From positions 1,555,001 through 1,619,000 of the forward strand of contig OX327683.1 in the NCBI GenBank assembly GCA_946807835.1: a DNA stretch of 64,000 bases, in the 5' to 3' direction. The DNA comes from Ailanthus altissimus (taxonomy: Eukaryota; Streptophyta; Magnoliopsida; Sapindales; Simaroubaceae). The notes below the pieces were generated by a model. The model ran no database searches. It was not told where the DNA came from and saw only the letters and a list, made by a program, of their open reading frames with translations. Positions 45,061-60,700 of the stretch are shown here, piece by piece (position 1 is the stretch's first letter; each line of letters begins with the position of its first letter). The position numbers and the translations under genes are program-made.

Positions 45061-46125
45061 TTGACTCAGCAAGAGGCACAGGCTACCCCAGATGTTGTCA
45101 CAGGTATACTAATTATTTTTGGCCGAGAGGCCCATATTTTAATTGATCCGGGCTCTACGCATTCTTTTATTTCCCGTATCTTTGCTGTGCATGCGGATAG
45201 AGTGTTAAAACTCCTAGATTATAGTTTGGTGGTAGCCACACCGGTTGGAGAATCATTATTGGCTGAGAATGTATTTCGAGGTTGTGTTATCAAAGTGGAT
45301 AGTAGTGAGATGGTAGCAGATTTAATTCCTCTTGCTATACATGATTTTGATGCAATACTTGGGATGGACTGGTTAGCTAATCACCATGCTATTGTAGACT
45401 GTTTTCGAAAGGAAGTTATATTCAAAAGACACGGAGAGCCTGATATTATTTTTTGTGGAGAGCGACGAGTTCTTCCATCATGTGTTATATCTGCTATAAC
45501 AGCTAAACGGTTGCTCAGAAAACGATGTCCAGCCTATTTGGTACATGTTATTGATACCAGAGTCAATGAGGTCACATTAGAAGATATTTCAGTGGTAAGA
45601 GATTTTTCAGATGTATTTCCTGAAGATCTTCTAGGCTTACCACCAGATAGGGAGATTGATTTTGGTATTAATTTGGTTCCAGACATAACTCATATCTCCA
45701 AAGCACTATACAGAATGGCCCCTTCAGAGTTAAAAGAATTGAAGACTCAGTTACAAGAATTGGTAGATAAGGGTTTCATCAGACCTAGTGTATCACCATG
45801 TGGAGCACCAGTATTGTTTGTTAAAAAGAAGGATGGAACTTTGAGGCTATGCATTGATTATCGGGAGCTAAATAAAGTCACTATACGCAACAAGTATCCA
45901 CTCCCTTGCATTGATGATTTATTTGATCAGTTACAGGGTGTAAAGATTTTCTCAAAGATCGATTTACGATCAGGGTATGAGGCTTTATACGGAAGAAAGT
46001 GCAGAACTCCGATTTGCTGGGATGAAGTTGGAGAAAAACAATTGTTGGGTCCAGAAATTATTCAAGCCACTAGTGAGAAGATCAGTATTATCAGAGATAG
46101 ACTCAAGGCAGCTCAAGACAGATAA
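45061..46125 (+). pseudogene. Chromovirus pol with in-frame RT-integrase fusion
   Basis: An open frame of 354 codons. Residues 1-120 are the protease ([13 protein letters not shown], where the active site is DPGS, and [14 protein letters not shown]). From about 170 the reverse transcriptase starts ([80 protein letters not shown]). Immediately after SGY the sequence jumps to [19 protein letters not shown], which belongs near the end of the integrase. The YVDD motif, RNase H and the integrase zinc finger and core are absent. The fusion keeps the frame, so a hybrid protein is encoded, but no catalytic function is expected except perhaps protease. Confidence 0.9.
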
Positions 46126-46617
46126 AAGAGTTATACAGATAAACGCCGTAAACAGCTTGAGTTTACAGTAGGAGACAGAGTCTTCTTACGGATCTCACCA
46201 TGGAAGGGTGTGCTTCGTTTTGGGAAACAAAAAAAATTAAATTCTAGATATATTGGGCCATATGAAATTTTAGAAAGGGTTGGTGTGGTTGCGTACCGCT
46301 TAGCATTACCACCTGAGCTGTCACGCATTCATGATGTGTTTCATGTTTCTATGTTGCGGAAGTATATACCTGACCCTTCTCACATTCTAGATACTCAGCT
46401 AGTTCAGTTGAGGACAGACTTTACTTATGACGAAGAACCTATTCAGATAGTGGATTATCGCCAGCAAGTACTACGTAATAAGATTATTCCGCTAATTAAA
46501 GTCATATAGAGGAATCATGCAGTGGAAGAGGCTACATAGGAGCGAGAGGATCAAATGAGAGTTCAATATCTTCATTTGTTTCAGAGAGGTATACGAATTT
46601 CGAGGACGAAAGTTTTA
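46126..46617 (+). pseudogene. Chromovirus integrase C-terminus and chromodomain-like tail
   Basis: Following a TAA at 46123, the frame continues as KSYTDKRRKQLEFTVGD, VFLRISPWKGVLRFGK, LNSRYIGPYEILERVG, LPPELSRIHDVFHVSMLRKY and a chromodomain-like stretch: FTYDEEPIQIVDYRQQVLRN, then RNHAVEEAT and EREDQMRVQYLHLF. Two TAG stops near 46508 and 46536 stand where relatives have Trp. The chromodomain-like tail places the element in the chromovirus branch, closest in style to Tekay/Del. Confidence 0.85.
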
Positions 46618-46632
46618 TAAGGGGGGAGAAAT
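46618..46632 (+). promoter_or_regulatory. Polypurine tract of the chromovirus
   Basis: The sequence taaggggggagaaat is directly followed by the TG start of the 3' LTR, the expected position of the plus-strand primer. Confidence 0.85.
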
Positions 46633-48137
46633 TGTAATACACGTGTCAGTTGATGTATATTGGTTAGTGGCAATATAAAAAGAAAAGAAAGAAAGAATGA
46701 AGCGGTGCTGTCATATATATATATATATATATATACATGTTGTTTTGTTTTGCTTCGTTTGAAAAGAAGCAAATAGAAACAAGAGAAGAAGAAGCAAAAA
46801 CCGGAAGGGAAAAGAGAGAAAAGAAAGAAAGGAAAAAAGAAAAAGAAAAGAAGAAGAAAAGAAAGAAAAAGAAAGGGAAAGGGAGAAACCGAGAAGGAAG
46901 AGAAGGAAAAAGAGAAAGAGAAAGAAAAAGAAGGAAAAGAAGAAAAGAAAATAATTTTTTTTAGAAAATTAGTTGGGTAGTTAGATTTATACCCAGTGTT
47001 TCAGCGGATAATATTTTTACGATATTAGAATATTTATATTTTAATATTTATAATATATATCGGTACTAATGATGTATTTTTACATCCTATGATATAGGAG
47101 GTGTGCCGATAGCGGGTAGATCTCAGAATTCAGACCCAGCTCAGGATTAGCGCACTTTTGTGAGTGGATAACTATATATATTTTATATGTTTTTAATACA
47201 GCCAATTATGATTTAATTACGCGTTATCAGATTTAGTTATGATTTATTTTAGACAAAAATATTTATACTATTTAGTATATTCAAAAATATTTTAGAATTT
47301 ATTGTAGTATAGTTTATAATTATGTTCAGTATAGAAATAATTATTTCAGAATAATTATGGTCATGATATTATATTGTAGTAGTTTTTGAACCACCATATG
47401 CGTACCTTCGCCTTTAGTGTAGTTACTCTGCGCATGCGTTAGACCAGTTTAGTTTGCTCTGCCCGAGCGATGTAACATTCCGCTGGGTTAGACCAGCTTA
47501 GATCCCCCGCTTTGCCTGTGCGTGAGTTACTCCGCCAGGTTAGACCAGATTTTTCCCCTAGTACAAGTTTGGTGTGATTTTCAGTATATATGTAGTACAT
47601 GTTTCCAGAGTTATGTTACATATATTCAGCTTGATAATAGATTTTATGATAGTTTGCACTTTCAGATTTTCAGATCCCAGTATTATGTCATAATTTTAAT
47701 TTTAGCACAGATTTTATGACAGCTCATACTTTTAGTACAAGTTTATTGACTAATCAGTATACAGTTTCATAATTATTTTATCGTACAGATTTATACGTGT
47801 ACAATACATATAAAGTATATGATATTTTCAAATTATGTCCACTCACTGAGCTACAAGCTCACCATTTTTTTTATTTTCTCTATTTTTTTCAAGTTGTCAC
47901 AGGAATTTGTGCAGTGTGATACAGTTATCACATTTTGAGATTGGCCAACGTGCATAACTGCATAAGTGTCTCAGTCTGTGTATTTGTATATATTTTGTAT
48001 AATGGAGCACATGTGTACACTTTTTATTGAGGCAGATAGACTCATTGTATTATATATATAAGTAAAGAGTATGTTAGTTGCATGTCATCACAAAATTTGT
48101 CTCGATTCTAAAAAAGAACTTGGATCAAATCCTGTCA
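46633..48137 (+). repeat. 3' LTR of the chromovirus
   Basis: Starts TGTAATACACGTGTCAGTTG and ends CAAATCCTGTCA. It matches the 5' LTR along its full length with dozens of mainly transition differences and a short aaagaaaagaaagaaag insertion near 46680, so the insertion is not recent. The TA run (46713-46735) and purine tract (about 46775-46950) are conserved. Confidence 0.92.
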
Positions 48138-49567
48138 CCATCAGCACAAACAAAAATCATATCACCATTTTTCACTGCCATGTCGTTTTCTATTTTTACC
48201 ATGAACCAAAATCTAGGAGTCAATAAGTCAGCGACAGCCGAGAAGCGAGGATCACTTTACACATTCTGTTTTTGTTCATATTTTCAGCATAATATTTTAT
48301 GTTTTTTTAAAAAAAAATTTCCCTCATCTTTAGTCTATTAAGTTTTAATTACTAAAGGCTTCTTAATATATATGAAAAATGGGCTACTTAACTTATAATA
48401 TATTGAATAATACTGTTATGATACTATCTAATCAATTTATAATTTTTACATAATTTATAATATATTAAAAAAATTTAATATGTGTCCAAAAATTTTAATT
48501 TACTAAATCATTTATATATATATGTATCTTTATTTTTTAACTTGTGAGTATCAGATTAATATATATTGAGCTATAAATAAATTTGGGTTTAAATTGAATG
48601 GTAAAATTTCTTAAAATGGTATGAGAAATTTGAATTCATATTCTGCTCGTATACAAGATTTGAGAAGTGCTTGAATTTTCATTTCATGAACGACAACAAT
48701 AATAATAAAAAAATATTTGATTTTCTATTTTATGCAATTACAAAAATATTTTTAAAAAATACACGGATGAATAAATTAGATGTTTAATTGTAATCTAAGA
48801 ATCAAAGAGTAAATTTGATTGTTTACCGTCACTACATAGATGTCGGTATTTTCTTATTTTAACAAAAGAATTTGAATGCTCAAAATATATTTAGGGTTTG
48901 TTTGGTATAAAATATTTCGATTTATATTTTTAAAACATAACACTGAAAAAGTATGACATACAAAATTTTTACTCTAGAACTAAGTGTTTACCAAACACTC
49001 GATTTTTTTAAATACCCAACTTTACTGTTTTTACTCCATAACAACTGTAACCTTAAAGCCATAATAACTCTGTACCAATCGGACCCTTAATATTTCAAAA
49101 TAAAAGGTTTGTCAAACTTAAGAGACTTAAATGAAATTTATCTCAGCATCAGAGATGTCAAATTCTCCTGTTTTCAAGTTAAAAAAAAAGAAAGAAAAGA
49201 AGAATCACAAATGAAGAAAAGAAGGGCTAAGAATAGAAACTAGTAAAAAGTACATTTAGTCAAAAGACACCCTTGCAAGATTAAATTAGAATCTATACAC
49301 TAAACTGCTCGTATTGTATATAGTTCAGCATCTAAGTTAACAGGAGGAAAACGTGTCAAACACAAAGCTCTCAAAATCCCATTTGATTCTAGTGAAATAG
49401 AGACCTGGTCAACATCCGGGATCCTTTGAACTATTATGTAAAACCAATAATCAATAATGTCACCTCATTTACTTCAAAGCCCTTCAAGCAACTCTCCGTG
49501 CACATAATTTGCTGCAAAGACCACCGGGTAATTGCCTGCCAAAGTGAAACTTGGGCTGAAAAGGTTA
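48138..49567. other. Spacer between the chromovirus and MCM2
   Basis: AT-rich DNA with the 3' flank of MCM2 at its right end. Apart from a small hAT-like MITE (48892-49087), nothing specific was seen. Confidence 0.45.
48892..49087. mobile_element. hAT-like MITE
   Basis: The left end agggtttgtttggtataaaa and the inverse of the right end, aagggtccgattggtacaga, form imperfect inverted repeats. A second inverted pair (agtgtttaccaaacactcg) lies inside. Flanks tatattt and taatattt may be a degraded target duplication. Confidence 0.45.
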
Positions 49568-55163
<5,596 letters not shown>

Positions 55164-55270
55164 TTTTTCGTTTCTTTTTTTCCTCTTTTGGTTTTGAGTG
55201 ATGAGTGGTTTTTTGTTTGTTCGTTAGGAATTGCGAAACTGGCCGCTTTGTCAAAGCGGGGGCGCTGGTT

Positions 55271-55295
55271 TTTGGCGGGAACATTTACCGCCAAA
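55271..55295 (-). promoter_or_regulatory. Pair of inverted E2F-like sites in the MCM2 promoter
   Basis: The sequence tttggcgggaac is followed six bases later by accgccaaat, so two TTTGGCGG cores face each other 108-132 bp upstream of the MCM2 start codon. E2F factors control S-phase genes including plant MCMs through TTTSGCGS sites. The match is close and the position is right. Confidence 0.8.
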
Positions 55296-55306
55296 TGTTG
55301 CTTCTT

Positions 55307-55360
55307 AATGGGCCGGGGAAGCTCTAATGTAGCCCAATTAGCCCCATTTATAAGGCCCAT
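55307..55360 (-). promoter_or_regulatory. Site II (GGCCCA) elements upstream of MCM2
   Basis: Two motifs, aatgggcc at 55307-55314 and ggcccat at 55354-55360, match the site II / TCP-binding element often found upstream of plant proliferation genes. They lie just beyond the E2F sites. Confidence 0.6.
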
Positions 55361-55724
55361 TAAAGAAGTAAACCATAATATCTCAAAAAGAAAAAAATAA
55401 TTAATATTAATAATTAAAAAAGTAAGACTTTGTAAATCTAACAACTAACTAAATGCTCTATGCACCGATTTTTTTATTTTTAAATACATTCATAATTAAT
55501 ATTCTTAAAAATTGAATTTCATAAATAATTTACTGTAAAAACATTGTAAGAGAAAATTACTTAAAAAATATGCACATGAAATATTCTTAAATTCTTTTTA
55601 TGTTAATTGATTTGTAACATTTATTAAAATATTCACTTATAATCCTTAAAAGCATGTAACTCTTAGTAAACTTTTATGTTGTTCTTTTTGTTAAATTAAA
55701 TATTTATATATTATGATTATAGGC

Positions 55725-55900
55725 GTAGTTTAGTAGTAACCACATTTATAGTACTTTTTGAAATACTTATTTTTAACGAAAGAAAATATTTTCTTATATA
55801 TGAACATAAATATAAAAAAATATAAAAAATACTTTTTTTTCATAAAAAAAAAAGCACTCCAAAAAACGCCTAGTCAAAATCACGAGTTCGAAAATTCCTT
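55725..55900 (+). mobile_element. Possible SINE split by a small inverted-repeat element
   Basis: The words aggcgtagtttagtagtaac (A box-like) and aaaatcacgagttcgaaa (B box-like) are those of a tRNA-derived SINE head, but they lie about 140 bp apart instead of 30-40. The DNA between them has inverted ends (agtactttttgaaatactt and aagcactccaaaaaacgc), as if a MITE had inserted between the boxes. This is a tentative reading. Confidence 0.35.
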
Positions 55901-56449
55901 CCCTTAAATTAAAAATATATAAACACATACACATTTTTTTGTTGGTAGTATAATATATTTTTAAAAATATTAATGTTTGAGAAGTAACATTTTAACTTAG
56001 CATATATATGTATATTTAAATAAAAAGGTTGAAAAATAGTTTTTTTTTAATTTAATTTAAGAGAAAATAATTTAAATTTAAAATCTTAACATTAATTGAG
56101 AGACGCGATTATTACTAAATTATTTATATGACCAGCTAATAGAACAAAAGATGAAGAGAGAGTTATGTTAGTATAGAAGATCTGTCATATCAAATAATAA
56201 AACAACATGATAATTGTTATTTACTCTAAAATGGTAACAAGGAAGATGTATTAATTCTTCTTCTTTCAGTTTTGGGTGGCTTTAGATTGAAGGCCAATAC
56301 TTGTATTTAGGGTATTGACATGCAAAAGTGCTTTTATCAAATCATAATGAAAAAGTTGAAAACAAAGAGAGAGCAAACCAATTGAACTAGCTTTTTCTCA
56401 ATAACATTTAATTTTTTTTTTTAAATGATCCATTATCATTGATGGAGAC

Positions 56450-56452
<3 letters not shown>

Positions 56453-56490
<38 letters not shown>
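56453..56490. repeat. (AT)n microsatellite
   Basis: About 19 uninterrupted AT dinucleotides. Confidence 0.95.
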
Positions 56491-56494
<4 letters not shown>

Positions 56495-57503
56495 GCATGC
56501 AACTACATCACCAATTTAACTTTTGGAACCCATAAAAAGGTTCTTTTGATTTATTTAGAAAAGTTCACCACTTAAGTTTTTCTTTTTCTTTTTTTTTTAT
56601 TTTTAAATTTAGAGAAATTGAACTTGAAATTTTCACTTTAATAAAAAAATACATTAAAAATTATTTATCACTCAACCATTTAAACAAATATTTTTTTTCT
56701 TGACTCTAACAAAATGAATGTATCGAGTAATATTATATATAAAAAGTTTGAATTTAAAATTTACATTTCAAGTGTGACATTTAATTAATAAAAGTTAATA
56801 ATACCCATATTAATAATAAAATAACAAAGCAAACTATTACTTTAACACATATCCACCTAATATGCTAATTAAAATATAAAGTATGTAAATATAGCATTAT
56901 TATCGGAAAAAGAATTATATCACCAAATACTCCAATCATCTATTCAGAATTTAGATGGGAAGGTAAGATTAGATTTGCAAAATGTAAAAAGAAAACAAAA
57001 CTATAAATCTTGGTAATCGATAAAGTCAATAGCAATTTTATTTCACAATATAAATTTACATCAAGCAACTTACATTTCATTACATTACAGATGATCAAGA
57101 ATTTCAAAAGAAAAAGAAAATTAATAATAAAGTACAATCAAAGCTACCAGTACTTTAACAGTTCACAAGATTCCTGATACAAAATCTGGCTTATAATAAT
57201 AAAGCAAACCAGATTCTCCTTCAAAATAGCAGCAGAAGCAAACCCTAGACCCAGTCCCTGGTTTCACTTCATATTATTATTTTTAAAAATTTAGATGGGA
57301 TGAGAAATTTCACCCACGAAGTACTAATTTTTATCTTCTGTTTTTACTGGAATTCAAATAATTGCATGTGTAAAATGCATTCACGATCATTTGAGTATTG
57401 CGCAGGGGGCTTGTTTTTCTCTTTGTATCCATATGAAAACCAGTAAGAATGAAAATGCAAATTAAAAGAACTGCATGATCATGATCATGCTTTTTATTTA
57501 TGA

Positions 57504-58082
57504 TTAAACACTTCTGGCCAGCATTTCTTGGAACCTCTTGAAAGATTCCAGCTTCTGCAAACGCATTTGCTTGTGGAATCTCTTAATGAACAAGTCGGCG
57601 ACGTGATCAATCTCCTCTTCCAAGCTGAAATCTTCTCCCTCTTCCTCTTTGGAATTCCTCACCAGATCGATGATCGAACCGCCCTGGTCATCGAACTCCA
57701 GATCCTCTTCGTCAAACAGACAATGCCTGAGATCCGGATACTTGTCATCGTCGTCGTCGTCAACGTTATTGTAAGCACCGGCTCTATCCACTAACTGCAT
57801 GCTACAGCAAGCTGGCTCTCTGGCCATGGCTGCATTGGAAACAATAATGGCTTTGCTTTCATCATGATCATGATCGTCGTCTTTGTTTTGGTGGCCGAGA
57901 AGGCCGTGGATTTTGTCGGAGATGGAGCCGAGCAGGACCTTCTTGTTCTTCATTAATGAGAACATGATGAGGCGAGCTTTGGCCGCGCTGGTTTTGTTCT
58001 TGATGGCCATGGACTTGGCTTTAGCTATTGTTTTTAGTAAACAAATCACCTGCTTGAAGAAAACAGAAGCCTTGTTCTTCAT
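57504..58082 (-). CDS. DUF761 domain protein
   Basis: A single-exon, intact 192-codon gene. The C-terminus carries the DUF761 signature: EEIDHVADLFIKRFHKQMRL followed by QKLESFKRFQEMLARSV. The N-terminal part is basic with a hydrophobic patch (FFKQVICLLKTIAKAKSM, then IMFSLMKNKKVLLG). The middle has His/Asp-rich and poly-Asp stretches (NVDDDDDDKYPDL). DUF761 proteins are plant-specific, some known as cotton-fibre-expressed proteins. Their molecular role is unknown. The start is the first ATG of the frame, preceded by a GA-rich leader and a TATA box about 235 bp upstream. No damage is seen. Confidence 0.88.
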   Translation of the reverse strand: MKNKASVFFKQVICLLKTIAKAKSMAIKNKTSAAKARLIMFSLMKNKKVLLGSISDKIHGLLGHQNKDDDHDHDESKAIIVSNAAMAREPACCSMQLVDRAGAYNNVDDDDDDKYPDLRHCLFDEEDLEFDDQGGSIIDLVRNSKEEEGEDFSLEEEIDHVADLFIKRFHKQMRLQKLESFKRFQEMLARSV

Positions 58083-58313
58083 TTTTCCTTTTTCCGAATA
58101 TCAAATGTAGAAACAAACCCACAAAGAAAAATTAACAAAGAAACTGAAGATTTTTGGGATTTGATTTGAAGGGGATATTGATGAATTTAGATGATCAAAA
58201 GAGAGAGAGAGTCTCTGTGTGCGTGTGTTTTGAGATGTGTTGTAAAAGCAAAAGCAAAAAGCAGTTGTTACTTTGGTAAGCTAGCATGAAGCAATAAGGC
58301 AGTGTTTGTTGGG

Positions 58314-58321
58314 TTTATATA
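58314..58321 (-). promoter_or_regulatory. TATA box of the DUF761 gene
   Basis: The minus strand reads TATATAAA within ctatataaaccc, about 235 bp upstream of the start codon. A gagagagagagtctctgtgt stretch lies in the leader near 58200. Confidence 0.65.
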
Positions 58322-58329
58322 GAAAGCCA

Positions 58330-58990
58330 AAAGCATGCAAATTATGCTATTGCTTTTTAGGAATGGCTTTTCTTTGGTAGTGGGGTGCTAGTGTGTGTAT
58401 GATAAGTCTGAGCACAGCAGAAGCTTCTCATTGCAGCAAAAGCTGGTATTATTAGTATTACCCACAACGTGGAAGAGTCCTATTGGCTAGAGAGGAAGAA
58501 AAAGTCCTTTTAGTAAAAAAGCAGGGTTGTTTGTGTAATTTGAGAAAAAATAATCCAGTGCAAAGCAATCTAAGGATGCTATGCACGCAGATGGATAAGA
58601 TCTGAAATGGGAAGCAAAATAACAGATTTTTTTATATTTTATATAAAAGATATAGCCTACAAAAAAAAGCAGGTTAAAAGCACTTTAAGTAGACGGTGAA
58701 ATTAAAAGCTGTTTGTGAAAAAAGTGATTGATAGAGAAAGTTAATAAGATTCAAGCTCCATTTCTTGGTTTCTGCTGCCATGGCTTTCATCTATTATTTA
58801 ACTGTTCAAACTTCGACCTATTTACTCCTAATTTTATTTAACTATGTGAAAGTTATGATATGATAATTCTTATAAAAATGGTAAAATTATACATTTTTAT
58901 ATAAAATAATGTGTTGATGATCTATTAGTTGATAAATGTTAGAAAATTGGTGATTCAACAATTTTGATTGGATAAAAATTGAGATAAATA
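58330..58990. other. DUF761 distal promoter and intergenic DNA
   Basis: No coding content. The part up to about 58620 is less AT-rich and probably belongs to the DUF761 promoter. Confidence 0.4.
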
Positions 58991-59900
58991 CTAAAGTGAA
59001 GAGTCACAAAAAATTTAAAATGTGTGTGACACGTATGGAGAAGTTTAAGACGTGTGGGACACGAAGGGAGAAGTGAAACAGGACTCGAAGACGCGAAGGA
59101 AGAGAAGAAAACGAGAAGAGTGCTACTAAGGCTGAGAGTCGCGGCCCCCAAGACAGCACCCTAGCGTCGCAACATTGGATCCTCAGCACAGCGGCTATAG
59201 GCGCAATTTCAGCTAGCATCGCGGCTCTAGAACGGGTAAGGATGTCCCTTTTTCATTCCAATTTCGAGTTTTAGAAAGTTTTGAATTCTCAAAATAAGTG
59301 GACTCTTACTCCAACAAGGAATAAGGTTAGTAGGTACGAAATACACCCTATATAAACACTTGTAAACCCTTTGTTTAAAATTAAGCATCTAAGGTTTCAA
59401 GATGTAACCATAAGAGATAATAGAGAAGCTAGATAGGCATTAAGTGCGTGATGCACTAGAGTGTAACTTTTAGGGAGTGTTTTTATTTAGGTTCTTAAGT
59501 GAATAAAAGAAACACCATAGATTATTTTGGTTTAGATGCTCGGGCTATTCTTGTGTTCCTTGTAAAAATATCTTATGAGGAGATACTAAGAGGTCTTAGG
59601 GAGTCATAATGATTAAGGGTAGATACTTAAATGTCTCTATGTGAGATATTAAGAGGTCTTGTAGGATCATTGATGATGTAAGAAGATACTTAGTGATCTA
59701 TTTCAATAATAAGAAGCTGGATCATGGATCTTCCGTGAACGTAAGTAATTTTGGGCCGAACCACATATATCTTGTATTTTGTTGATTGATTTATTTATTT
59801 TTTATCTTTATTGGTGTGTTAATCTTATGTGTTCTTATTTATGGAGTGAGTTATGATTTTCCGTTGTACTTAGAATATAAGAGGTATCAAGGTTGTGACT
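58990..59900 (+). mobile_element. Copia-type LTR relic
   Basis: The order of landmarks is that of a plant copia LTR: a GC-rich start, a TATA-like cctatataaacacttgtaaa near 59350, then near 59728 gatcttccgtgaacgtaag, gggccgaaccacatatatct and tgtattttgttgattg, the stereotyped end of Tork/Tnt1-like LTRs. It is followed at about 59883 by gaggtatcaaggttgtg, similar to an initiator-tRNA primer site. No internal domain or second LTR is seen, so it is a solo or truncated LTR. Confidence 0.5.
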
Positions 59901-60004
59901 TAATTGATGTCATAGCGATGCTAAATTAAAGAGTATAAATTAATATTCATAACAATGAATATATATAATTTTTTTTAAAATAATTAATTATTCCATTCAA
60001 TTAA

Positions 60005-60700
60005 TGAGTGATACATGTAATATCCCATTGATAGCATAAGAGACTATTTTAATTAATTTTAATATCTTATGAGCTCCTTAAAATATAAATGAAGTTTGAA
60101 ATATATATTAAAAGTAAATTTATAATGAATTGTGTATCCAAAATTAATAATATCTATATTATGTCGGATGTTACACATATTACTTGAGATGTGTAGAATT
60201 ATTAGTTATAATGTAATGCAATTTTGGCAGACAAAATCTACATTAGGTCGACGTGTTACACATATCACTTGAGATATATAATTGGTATAAAAAAGGAATA
60301 ATATCTATCACACTCCACATTACTTGTACAAACGCATGAGCTAATTTATAATGCTTGAGTCTCCTTAATTAAGTGTAATTCGGATAAAAGACGTGTGTAT
60401 GAAACTCAAAATAAATAATATTTATTTAATTGTTAGGTTTAGATGTTACAATATTTATATTAGGCCGGATAATATACATAGCACTTGAGATGTGTAGTTC
60501 TATTAATTATAATAATACAGCATAGTTATGTTAATTATAGTATACTATAACTTGAACATACAAATATCTACATTAAGCCAAATTGATAGACATGGTACAT
60601 ATACGACTTGAAATGTGTAGTTTATATATAATTAGGTTGACAAATACACATAACAATTGAGTGTATATATATGGATATGAAAATCTTATTGCTTATTCTA
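60005..60700 (+). repeat. Diverged tandem repeats of about 90-120 bp
   Basis: The core tctacattaggtcg.gtta then cacat..cacttgagatgt and gtag recurs at about 60146, 60232, 60440 and 60567, with a weak fifth copy near 60640. The block starts after tgtaatatcccattgatag, a common beginning of gypsy LTRs, so the repeats could be the inside of a decayed LTR. Confidence 0.55.

Larger units (their letters stand above)
42080..48137 (+). mobile_element. Ty3/gypsy Tekay-like chromovirus, complete with two LTRs but internally deleted
   Basis: The element runs TG...CA between two LTRs of about 1.5 kb (42080-43571 and 46633-48137) and is flanked by ccaac on the left and ccatc on the right, a 5 bp target duplication with one change. 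Primer-binding site, gag, protease, part of reverse transcriptase, integrase C-terminus, chromodomain-like tail and polypurine tract follow in the usual order. About 3 kb of internal sequence compares with 4.5-5 kb or more in autonomous relatives. The missing part is the reverse transcriptase active site, RNase H and most of integrase. Premature stops, several of the TGG-to-TAG type, add to this. It cannot move on its own. It could only have been mobilised by relatives. Confidence 0.95.
55361..57150. other. Intergenic DNA between MCM2 and the DUF761 gene
   Basis: AT-rich with no gene. It contains a possible SINE relic (55725-55900) and a long (AT) run (56453-56490). The stretch from about 57150 to 57503 is the probable 3' flank of the DUF761 gene. 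Confidence 0.45.

Noticed and set aside
57528..58110. Plus-strand open frames opposite the DUF761 gene.
   Set aside because: They are antisense shadows of the conserved minus-strand gene.
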